Source: Methanobrevibacter arboriphilus JCM 13429 = DSM 1125
GTDB lineage: Archaea; Methanobacteriota; Methanobacteria; Methanobacteriales; Methanobacteriaceae
Direction of reading: 5' to 3'
DNA length: 64,000 bases
NCBI RefSeq assembly: GCF_002072215.1
Contig: NZ_JXMW01000004.1
Location: 12,501 to 76,500 of the forward strand
Position numbers and translations under genes: made by a program. Of this stretch, positions 1-8,700 are shown piece by piece. The notes under the pieces are model-generated. The model did not search any database. It saw only the letters and a program-made list of their open reading frames with translations, and was not told the origin of the DNA. Every line of letters begins with the position of its first letter. Position 1 is the stretch's first letter.

Positions 1-519
1 TATTTGACCAATACAACCATAAATAGCTGCAGCGCCTAGTAATATACCTAAATATCCCCCAATCAATTTTATAATAGCTATACCAGTAAAGTCAGCGATT
101 GCTAATAAGAAGAATAAAATAGATACCAAAGCAAACAATATTTGAAGAATTTTTGTATGCTTTAAAGAGCTTATAAACATCAAACTTGTAAAAGAACCAA
201 ATAAAAGTAGATAAAATCCCATTGAAATCGGATCAGCTGGTTGAACTCCCCCTATACCTGGTAAAATCCAGATCATTACCATTGAAATCCAAAAAAATCC
301 AAATGAAACAAATACCGTCGCACCGAAAGTATTTTGAAATTTCATTTCAAAAATTCCTGCAATAATCTGAGCTATTCCTCCTAAACAAGTTGCAGCTGCC
401 AATATAACCATTGAAAGTTCTGTTATTCCTGCATTATGCAAACTGAGTAATATTGTAGTAATTCCAAATCCAAAAAGACCTAATGGAGCTGGATTAGCAA
501 ATGTATTTCCTGATGTCAT
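1..519 (-). CDS. Acetate uptake transporter, GPR1/FUN34/YaaH (SatP) family, partial
   Basis: The reading frame runs from an ATG at 519 off the left edge, so only the first 173 residues are present. The product is a multi-spanning membrane protein. Near its N-terminus it carries NPAPLGLFGFGITTILL, the signature of the AceTr (GPR1/FUN34/YaaH) family, which moves acetate or succinate across the cytoplasmic membrane. At least five hydrophobic segments follow. Acetate is a major carbon source for Methanobrevibacter-type methanogens, so acetate uptake is the natural inference; the substrate is not shown by the sequence. The start is supported by GG placed 7 nt before ATG, the spacing seen throughout this window. 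A TATA-like element and inverted repeats lie about 90-120 bp upstream. Confidence 0.92.
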   Translation of the reverse strand, partial: MTSGNTFANPAPLGLFGFGITTILLSLHNAGITELSMVILAAATCLGGIAQIIAGIFEMKFQNTFGATVFVSFGFFWISMVMIWILPGIGGVQPADPISMGFYLLLFGSFTSLMFISSLKHTKILQILFALVSILFFLLAIADFTGIAIIKLIGGYLGILLGAAAIYGCIGQI

Positions 520-601
520 ATTAATACCATAGTTTTTCTAAATTTTATTTTTAAGTTTAATTTAATATTTTTTAATAAAAGGCTACAAATTATTAAAATA
601 T

Positions 602-640
602 TTAGAACGTTAGATATAGTTCTAACAATATTATAAAAAG
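602..640 (-). promoter_or_regulatory. Putative promoter and inverted-repeat operator of the acetate-family transporter
   Basis: Read on the minus strand, TTTTTATAATATTG (640-627) resembles an archaeal TATA box. Directly downstream are TTAGAAC (602-608) and GTTCTAA (619-625), an inverted repeat with 7-bp arms. An overlapping pair, GTTAGA (609-614) and TCTAAC (621-626), also forms perfect arms. The repeats fall where transcription would start, so a repressor site is plausible. No known regulator motif was recognised. Confidence 0.4.
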
Positions 641-988
641 TTTGAGCATATATAGATTAATTGTTATTATATTTAAACACTAAGGTTAATAAACCTCTTT
701 TATGTTGTAGAATTGAATTTTTATTGAATGAAACAATATCTAAAAAATAAATGCAATTTAATAAGATAACTATTTCATTTAATAAAAAAATTAAGGTTTA
801 AAAATAATTTAATTATAATTATATACATAATATTGAATAAATTATAAAATTATTAGAAAATATAAAACTAAAATATAAAAATAAAATAAAAAACTAAAAT
901 AAAAAACTAAAATATGAAACTAAAATATGAAACTAAAATATGAAAAATATAGAACTAAAATAAAAAATTAAATTAATAAGATAGTTAA
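641..988. repeat. AT-rich intergenic spacer with short A-rich repeats
   Basis: No gene is visible. From about 866 to 970 the plus strand repeats variants of AAACTAAAATATGA and AAAACTAAAATA many times, a degenerate minisatellite of about 14-16 bp. The rest is unstructured AT-rich sequence between two divergent promoters. Confidence 0.5.
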
Positions 989-1017
989 ATTTATATAATA
1001 TAACAATTGTTATATTA
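989..1017 (+). promoter_or_regulatory. Putative promoter with 22-bp palindromic operator
   Basis: A TATA-like box (ATTTATATAATA, about 989-1000) is followed by and partly overlaps a perfect 22-bp palindrome at 996-1017, with half-site TAATATAACAA and its complement. The expected transcription start, about 25 bp after the box centre, falls at the palindrome's right edge. Placement over the initiation region suggests a repressor operator for the radical SAM gene at 1078. The regulator is unknown. Confidence 0.45.
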
Positions 1018-1077
1018 ATTAATATGGTAAAAATATTTTCTAATAAAATGAGATTTTAAATAAAAAGAGAGATAAAG

Positions 1078-2211
1078 ATGACAGATTATTTACTATTAAA
1101 AGCATTATTACTTACAGAAGGTGTGCATTCAGATAAAGAAAGTTTAGAAGGAGTAGGAACTAAATATAAAGAACAAAATCATGGACTTTTTGGTTGGGAC
1201 TTTGAAACCCACAAGGAAATAAAACTTCCAGATGATTTTTATCTTCCAGATGGAACTGTAGTTCAATATCGTTTAAATTCATCTTCACAATATAATATTA
1301 AAAAAGTTGATGAAAATTTAATATTATATAAAAATGAAGATTTTATTTGCGAAGTAAAATGGATGGATCGACCAAAATATTATAATAAAAAAACAAAGAC
1401 TGGAAAGGAAATGGTTAAAATAGGACAGCTTGGAGGAGAAGATTGTTTATTCTTTTGTTTCCAAAACTATTGTTCAAATTTTAAAAATAATAATCAATGT
1501 TCATTTTGCAACCTTGTTCCAACATCAAAAACATATAATTCAGTAGTTAGAAAAAAAGAAGCTCAAGAAATAGGAGAAGTCGCAGCTGCAGCATTTAACG
1601 AAGGTCAAGCAAAACACATAAATATGACCGGAGGATGTTATATAAGTGGAAAAGAACTTGAAGTAGTTGGTAATATACTATCTGAAATGAGAAGATATAC
1701 AGGATTAGAAAAAATTCCAGGATTAGTTGCACCAGCACCAGCAAAAGGAGATAATATACAAGGATATTACGATACAGGTATAGAAACACTTAGCTTTAAT
1801 ATGGAAATATGGGATCCAGAATACTATAAAGCAATATGTCCTGGAAAATCTTCAAGCACAAGTCATGAAGAGTTTATAAAATCTATTAAACAAGCTGTGG
1901 AAATTTTTGGAGAAGGAAAAGTTTATGTAGCTATGGTAATGGGATTAGAACCAAAAGAAACATTTTTAGAAGGAATTGACTTTTTATCAAATTTAGGAGT
2001 TAATATAATTCCATTTGTATGGGCTCCAAACCCAGGATCGAAATTAGAAGGACATAGAGCACCATATGCTAACTGGTATAAAGAAACAATACGAGAAGCT
2101 TCTGATATTGTATATGAACACAAAGTTCCATGGGGATTAGAAAATCACTGCTATAAATGTGATGGAAACTCCCTTTTACATGATGCTTTGAGATTAAAAG
2201 GAATTGAATGA
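1078..2211 (+). CDS. Radical SAM protein with a C-x8-C-x2-C cluster motif
   Basis: This 377-residue cytosolic protein looks like a radical SAM enzyme. After about 115 N-terminal residues of unknown fold it has C132-x8-C141-S-F-C144. The CSFC ending fits the usual C-x-aromatic-C end of a radical SAM cluster motif, but the first spacing is 8 rather than 3. An MTGGCY stretch near residues 183-188 matches the GGE-type SAM-binding strand, and the following alternating segments look like the TIM-like barrel. C123 and C127 just before the motif, and a CYKC pair near the C-terminus, could hold an extra metal site. HmdB-type proteins also have a long first spacing (C-x5-C-x2-C), but no Hmd genes are nearby. 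The substrate is unknown. The gene lies behind a palindromic promoter and just upstream of a PLP-enzyme gene. Confidence 0.75.
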   Translation: MTDYLLLKALLLTEGVHSDKESLEGVGTKYKEQNHGLFGWDFETHKEIKLPDDFYLPDGTVVQYRLNSSSQYNIKKVDENLILYKNEDFICEVKWMDRPKYYNKKTKTGKEMVKIGQLGGEDCLFFCFQNYCSNFKNNNQCSFCNLVPTSKTYNSVVRKKEAQEIGEVAAAAFNEGQAKHINMTGGCYISGKELEVVGNILSEMRRYTGLEKIPGLVAPAPAKGDNIQGYYDTGIETLSFNMEIWDPEYYKAICPGKSSSTSHEEFIKSIKQAVEIFGEGKVYVAMVMGLEPKETFLEGIDFLSNLGVNIIPFVWAPNPGSKLEGHRAPYANWYKETIREASDIVYEHKVPWGLENHCYKCDGNSLLHDALRLKGIE

Positions 2212-2460
2212 TAATAATAAAAATAATTATAGTAATAATGATAATAAGATGATAATAGCTTGAATAATAATAGTAATAATAATAGTAATAATATTAATGA
2301 TTTTAATAAATTTAATAAATTTTAATAAATTGTGATAAAAGTTGATAATAAAAAATAATAAAGTAATATAAATAATAGCTAAAATTAAGAATTTAGAAAT
2401 TAGAATTTAAAATTTATGAAGTTAAAGATTAAAAATTTAGAAATTAAGAATTACAAAGGA
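2212..2460. repeat. TAA/AAT trinucleotide-rich spacer
   Basis: From the stop codon to about 2330 the plus strand is a degenerate run of AAT/TAA triplets (AATAATAATAGTAATAATA-like). Around 2386-2455 short AATTTAGAAATTA-like units recur. No coding potential is seen. The last bases, AAAGGAGT at 2455-2462, are the ribosome-binding site of the next gene. Confidence 0.5.
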
Positions 2461-2468
2461 GTAAGAAA

Positions 2469-3668
2469 TTGAAATATAACTTTGATAAAATAGAAAATAG
2501 AAAAAATACTTCATGCCTTAAATGGGATATGATGGAAGATATATTTGGTTGTGATGATTTAATTCCAATGTGGGTTGCAGATATGGATTTTCCCTCACCT
2601 CAACCAATAGTTGAAGCTATTAAAGAGCGTGCAGATCATCCTTTCTTTGGATATACACAAGCTCCTCAAACATTAATAGATGCAGTTGTTGAAAGGGTAA
2701 AAAATAAATTTAAATGGAATATAAAACCTGAATGGATTGTATTTACACCAGGAGTTATATCTGGATTAAATATAGCTCTTAAGTCGCTTACCCATCCAGG
2801 AGATAGAGTTATACTTCAAGAACCATGTTATCATCAATTTTTCCCAGTTGTTAAAAATAGTGGCTGTCAGATAGTAACAAATCCACTTAAATTAGTTGAC
2901 AAAAAGTATGAAATAGATTTTGAAAATCTAAAAGAAATATTTTCCTATAAACAGGGACATAACCCATACTACAAACCAATAAAAACCATCATATTTTGCA
3001 ATCCAAATAATCCCACAGGAAGAGTTTGGAAAAAAGAAGAAATAGAAAAACTTGGAAATATAGCTATAGAAAACAATTTAACTGTTATTGCAGATGAAAT
3101 ACATAGTGAAATTCTTCTAAATGGAAATAAGCATACTACCTTCGGATCAATATCAAAAGAATTTGAAGAAAATTGTATTGTGTGTATATCACCAAGTAAA
3201 ACATTTAATTTATCAGGAATACATATATCTCCAATAATAATACCTAATGAAAAGATTAGAAGAGAATTTATAGCTACAATGAATGGTATAGTTCCTTCAC
3301 CAGACATATTTGCATATACAGCCCTTGAAGCAGGATTTAGATATGGTGATGATTGGTTGAAACAAGTTTTAGAATATTTAGAAGAGAATTTAAACCTTTT
3401 AAAAGATTATTTCAAAGATATTAAAGGTATGACACCAATTATTCCTGAAGGTACTTATCTAGTATGGATAGATTGTAAAAACCTTGAAATGGATAATGAA
3501 GTGTTAAATGAGTTTTTAAAGAAAAAAGCAAAAGTATGTCTTGAGGATGGATCATTATTCGGAAAAAATGGGGAAGGTTTTATGAGGATGAATATAGCGA
3601 TGCCTCGTCCACTTCTAAAAGAAGCATTGAAACGAATAAAAAATGCTGTTGATACATTAAATTTATAA
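2469..3668 (+). CDS. MalY/PatB-type PLP-dependent aminotransferase or cystathionine beta-lyase
   Basis: This 399-residue fold-type I PLP enzyme has the MalY/PatB layout. MWVADMDFPSP near residues 34-44 is the family N-terminal signature, followed by NPNNPTGRVW (178-187), ADEIHSEI (208-215) and the PLP lysine K244 in SPSKTFNLSG. The family cleaves C-S bonds of cystathionine or cysteine or transaminates related amino acids, so a role in sulfur amino-acid metabolism is likely but the exact reaction cannot be read from sequence. The start is TTG, supported by AAAGGAGT a few bases upstream and by good N-terminal agreement with the family. The gene may be transcribed with the radical SAM gene, although the 257-bp gap leaves room for its own promoter. 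Confidence 0.85.
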   Translation: MKYNFDKIENRKNTSCLKWDMMEDIFGCDDLIPMWVADMDFPSPQPIVEAIKERADHPFFGYTQAPQTLIDAVVERVKNKFKWNIKPEWIVFTPGVISGLNIALKSLTHPGDRVILQEPCYHQFFPVVKNSGCQIVTNPLKLVDKKYEIDFENLKEIFSYKQGHNPYYKPIKTIIFCNPNNPTGRVWKKEEIEKLGNIAIENNLTVIADEIHSEILLNGNKHTTFGSISKEFEENCIVCISPSKTFNLSGIHISPIIIPNEKIRREFIATMNGIVPSPDIFAYTALEAGFRYGDDWLKQVLEYLEENLNLLKDYFKDIKGMTPIIPEGTYLVWIDCKNLEMDNEVLNEFLKKKAKVCLEDGSLFGKNGEGFMRMNIAMPRPLLKEALKRIKNAVDTLNL

Positions 3669-3701
3669 ATATCTTACAAATTAATTATGAATTATTGATT
3701 T

Positions 3702-4334
3702 TCATCCTTTTTTAGTTGCTATTGCACAAATCCAATTATTACCTTCATTTTTCTTAAATATATTTATATCAATAAAATTAGAATCATTTAAAGCTGATTT
3801 AAGATCATTTTCTGAATAAATTTTCATATCCAATAAGTCTATATAATCACTCATTTTTTCAAGAATATGTTCTTCACCAGCAGCTTCATTACAAATAAAA
3901 ATCTTACCATCTTTTTTTAATACTCGATTAACTTCTTTTAAATCTTCAATAAAATCTGGCCAAAAGTAAACTGTTTCAAACCCTGTAACAATATTAAAGG
4001 TTTCATCTTCAAAAGGAAGCTTTGATACTGATCCTTGAATTATCTCAACTTTTCCTTCTTTTATAGCTGTTTTGTTAAAATGTTCAGATTTTTCAACACT
4101 AATTTCAGAATAATCCAACCCATAAACTTTTCCATTTGGAGCCATTTCACTAAATCTTTTTACATTAACTCCACCACCACAGCCAATATCAAGAACTACA
4201 TCATTATTTTCAACATTTAAATGACTAACGCCCCACCTAGCTAATTTTTCATGAGATTCATTCATTCTTTCAATCATCTGAGAGCCTAATTCTCCCTTAG
4301 GTTTACGTGCATTGATTATTAATTTTTTATCCAT
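3702..4334 (-). CDS. Class I SAM-dependent methyltransferase
   Basis: This 210-residue Rossmann-fold methyltransferase has motif I, VLDIGCGGGVNVKRF (about residues 48-62), the acidic GLDYSE strand end about 20 residues later, and a post-motif of the Methyltransf_11/25 type (LPFEDETFNIVTGFETVYFW). The overall shape resembles UbiE-like and arsenite or small-molecule methyltransferases, but no substrate signature is present. It converges with the MalY-type gene, whose stop is only 33 bp away. The N-terminal MDKKLIINARKPKG matches common archaeal family members, supporting this ATG. Confidence 0.8.
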   Translation of the reverse strand: MDKKLIINARKPKGELGSQMIERMNESHEKLARWGVSHLNVENNDVVLDIGCGGGVNVKRFSEMAPNGKVYGLDYSEISVEKSEHFNKTAIKEGKVEIIQGSVSKLPFEDETFNIVTGFETVYFWPDFIEDLKEVNRVLKKDGKIFICNEAAGEEHILEKMSDYIDLLDMKIYSENDLKSALNDSNFIDINIFKKNEGNNWICAIATKKG

Positions 4335-4815
4335 AAGTCATACCCACATATATTATTTAATTTTATATTTAATTTTATACTATTAAATTTATACTATTAA
4401 AAATATTGTTTTAATATAAATTTTTATATCATTTGAAAATAAAAAGAGAAATAAGTATAATAAAAAAAGTATAATAAAAAAAGTATAGTATATTTAATAG
4501 CTAGACCAATGAAAAATTAAAAAAGTAAATAAGTTATATATTTAATAAGACCAACTATTAAAATAAGAGAAGAAGATTACTATATTAATAATAATTACTT
4601 ACCACATGCACATATATGTATATACAAATTTAATATTTTTTATTATATTGAAAATATATTTTTAATATCTATTTTATTTATATAAAACGTTAAAACAATT
4701 AATTAAAAATAAAAAAAATAAATATAGAATATATTATATGTAATATATAATATATGTTATATAATATAGAATATATGATATAAAATATATAATATGTAAC
4801 ATATAATATATGATA
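4335..4815. other. AT-rich intergenic spacer
   Basis: No ORF or RNA gene is visible. About 4730-4815 is a run of irregular TATAATATATGTAA-like units immediately after the stop of the minus-strand gene at 4816. The half nearer 4335 would hold the promoter of the methyltransferase gene; no clear operator was seen. Confidence 0.4.
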
Positions 4816-5541
4816 TTACTCAAATCTATCCATTTTTATATTTAACTCTTCTTCAACAGAACTATAAATATTATTTAAGTGGTTAAGTAACTGTGAATTT
4901 AAAATAATAGATTTATCCTTACTAAAATCAGGGTTATTTGAACTTTGATTTTTAACATTATTAATAATATTACAATAATCCTCAATCAAATGTCGAATAT
5001 TTTTAGGCATATAATAAAAATCATGAATATTATGACGAGTTATTTCAAAACTGTAATAAATATTTTTTCTACTTTCAATAACACTATCTGTAGATTTAAT
5101 AAGAGAATCAGATTCAATATCCTCTAAAGAATCCTTATTTTTAAACAAAAGATCAAATAAATCTAATAAAACTCTTTCTTTATCTTTATACCTTAGCTCA
5201 AGCTTTAAATTTTTTTCACTATATCTTAATTGTTCCCTAATAACTTCTTTTTGCTCATTAAGCTCTTTTTTTAATCTTTCATCTTGATTAGAAAGTTCAA
5301 CAGTTAAATTATCAACCTCTGTTTTTAATTGAATTTGTAACCTCTCATCAGCTTTTTCAACCTGTTTTCTTACCATTAAATCATTTTTATAATTTGTATA
5401 AATTAAACCCATAAAAGCTAATAATGATGATGAAATTGCTATTGTATCTCCCAGCTGAAATCCATAACCATCTAATATAAAAGCTATTATGGATAACATT
5501 AATAACCCAATTATTAAAATATAATAACTTCTATTATTCAT
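4816..5541 (-). CDS. Membrane-anchored coiled-coil protein of unknown function
   Basis: This 241-residue protein is not recognised. Two hydrophobic helices occupy about residues 5-22 and 30-48. A long charged heptad-rich segment (about 55-130), rich in Lys, Glu, Gln and Leu, is probably a coiled coil. The remaining helical domain has several Tyr, His and Asn residues. The layout suggests a small integral membrane protein with a cytosolic helical domain, as in many poorly characterised prokaryotic proteins. No ribosome-binding site is seen before the ATG, so it may be leaderless. It stands alone between two AT-rich spacers next to the surface-protein island. Confidence 0.6.
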   Translation of the reverse strand: MNNRSYYILIIGLLMLSIIAFILDGYGFQLGDTIAISSSLLAFMGLIYTNYKNDLMVRKQVEKADERLQIQLKTEVDNLTVELSNQDERLKKELNEQKEVIREQLRYSEKNLKLELRYKDKERVLLDLFDLLFKNKDSLEDIESDSLIKSTDSVIESRKNIYYSFEITRHNIHDFYYMPKNIRHLIEDYCNIINNVKNQSSNNPDFSKDKSIILNSQLLNHLNNIYSSVEEELNIKMDRFE

Positions 5542-5714
5542 GAATTAATATTTATTAAAACAAATATTTATTTCTTTATACAAAAAAATTAAACTAAAAA
5601 TAAAATTAGATAAAATAAATAAAAAAATAAGTAGATTAAAGAATTTAAAAAAATAAAAAAATAAATGAAAAAAAAGATAAATGAAAATTTAGAATTAATC
5701 TAAAAAACATCTAT

Positions 5715-8700
5715 CTATTTTATATTAACTTTTCTTAAGCTTTTACTGGAATAATAATACTTATTTCCAACAAATTTTCCTATAACACTAGTTTTCCCCT
5801 TAAAATTAATCTCCTTAAGGTTTAGTATAGCTATACCTTTACTATTAGTCTTTGCTTTACCAACATATTTATTTTTGATATAAAACTTAATATAGCCTTT
5901 AGAAATGTATTTTTTAGCTTTAAGATTAATAAGCTTAATAGCAATTTTTCCTCTCTTTTCAAACTTACCTAAAAACTTAGGTTTAGAAAGTAAGGATTTA
6001 GACTTAGAAACCTTAATATTCTTGTTTGAAACAAAACTATTATAAATATTATCAGAATTAAATACAGCTTTAATCTTTTTTGTTCCAACAAATTTATTAG
6101 CTAAATATTTATAAGTTGCCAGACCTTTAGAATTTGTTCTAACAGTTTTAACTTTAACATTGTTAACATAAAAGCTCACTAATTTTCCAGATAATGCTTT
6201 ACCAGTACTATCTTTTAAAACAGCTTTTAAAGTTATGTAATTATTAAAACTACCTTTAACAGAACTCATAGTTAAAATAGTCTTTTTCTTATTAATTTTA
6301 ATAGTATTAGTGTTACTTTTTGAGGAATTGTAATCTTCAGCACCATCAAATGAAGCAAACCAATTTGAATTCATAGCTTTATTGAAAACACTGTAATAAA
6401 CAGCTAATCCATTAGCATCAGTCTTGTTTTGACCAATAAAAACTCCATTAAGATAAAAACGAACAACTTGATTAATAAGTGGATTACCATCTTCATCTGT
6501 TAAAACAGCCGAAAATTTAACCTTGTTATTAACAAATCCATCAATTTTTATAATGTTAATTTTAGTCTTTTTTGGATCTTCTTTTTCAGCTACTATTATT
6601 TCAGCATTTTTAACAGAAACATTATTTCTACCAGCAGTAGTATTATAATTACCAGATAGAGAATAAGATCCTAAATTATCTAAAATTATAGTATAATTAG
6701 CTAAACCTTCATTTACTGGGACTAAATAAGTCACTCCATCGACTATAAAGCTAACATGACCACCTGTAATAGGATTACCCATATCATCACAAATAGTAGC
6801 ATTCAATTTTACAGTAGTTCCATTTAAAACTTTAACAGTGTTGTTTCCTAAGAAAGTTAATATTACATTGTTTATTGATCCATTATTATAGATATAGTTT
6901 CCTTTAATATTAGCAGAACAGTTAGTCATTGTATTGTTTTTGATATTTAATGTTCCATTGTTATATATTGCTCCACCAATATCTGCATGTTCATTAGAAA
7001 ATTTTGAATTAATTATATCTAATTTAGAACAATTATTACTGTTGTATACTGTTCCACCAAGCTTTGCAGAGTTTTTAGAAAATGTACAATTATTTACTGC
7101 AATTATTCCCCAATATGCAGAAGGGAACTCATAATAGCCATAGTTAAATATAGCACCACCATTTTCTCCTGCAATATTAGAAACGAATGAACTGTTATTT
7201 ATATTCATAATTCCAAGGCAGTTTGAAATAGCACCACCATCATTTACTGCAGTATTATTTTCAAGCTTAGAATTTGAAATATCTACTTTAGAATATGTAT
7301 TATAATTATATACTACTCCACCAGCTTTTGCAGAATTCTTTGAAAAAGTACAGTTATCTATTGTGACATTTCCCCAGAATTCGGATGGGAAATTATAATG
7401 ACCATAGTTAAATATAACTCCACCATTTTCACCTGCAGTATTATTAGTGAATCTAGTATTTTTTATATTCAAAATTCCAAAGTAATTTGAAATAGCTCCA
7501 CCATTTCCAGTTAGTGCATTATTATTCTCAAATATAGAATTTGTTATGTTTCCATAAGGTACAGAATTATAACCAGCAAAGATAGCACCACCATCAACAC
7601 CAGCAGTATTATTTATCAATGTACAATTATCGATTACAAACCAATCAATTTCAGTTGTGACATTATCACCAGAATAGATAGTTGTATAAGTATTAGCTAG
7701 TTCAAGAGCTCCTCCATTAGCTTCAGCAGTATTATTAATAAATTCTGAATTTTTTAGAACTAAATTTGCAGAATGATCATAAATAGCACCACCAGAAGCA
7801 ATATAACCAGTACCTTTATCAATAGCTTTATTTCCAATAAATGAACAGTTGATAATATAAGCAGGAGCAATATTTAAGAATATAGCACCTCCACGATTTG
7901 CATCATTTTCAATGAATTTACTGTTTGTTATTGTAGTGTTACTTCCTGGATAATTACTACTATCTGCATAAATTGCACCAGCATAAGTATTAGCCCTATT
8001 ATTAATAAATGTTGAATTATCAATAATTAAGCTACCATAACCACTATTTTGAACAGCACCAGCATAAGTTGAAGTAGCAGAATTGTTTCTAAATATTGAA
8101 TTTTTGATTATTAAAAGACCCCATGACTGGATAGCACCAGCTTCACCAGCAGTATTATTTTCAAAAATACACTTATCAATGGTTAGATTTCCACCAAATT
8201 GAACATGAATAGCTCCACCATAACCTGCATAATAGCTTGTAGAAGCATTACCATTAGCAAGGATAAGATTAATTAAGGTTAAAGAAGAGCCTTTATCAAT
8301 ATTAAACAACCTTGTAAGATAATTTCCAGAGATAATTACAGGATTAGATGGATCTAAAGAAGTTATAGTAATAGTTTTATTAATTTCCCAAGGTTCAATT
8401 GGCATATATCTATGACCAACATCAACTTCACTAGTAAGGATGTATAAACCACCAACACCTTTAATAATATCATTAAAGTTAGCTGCATCAACAGCTTGCT
8501 GTAAAGTTCTATATCCTTTATCACCAATAAACCATTTATAAACAGCTTGCTCAACAATTACATTAAAAGTTTGATTATCAATTCTTGCTTGGATTAAACC
8601 AGCATTTTCACCACCAGTAAATGATATATAAGAAGTACCATTTATTAATAAGACATTTGTCCCATTAAATGATCCAGAACCAGAAGTAACATTTAAAACA

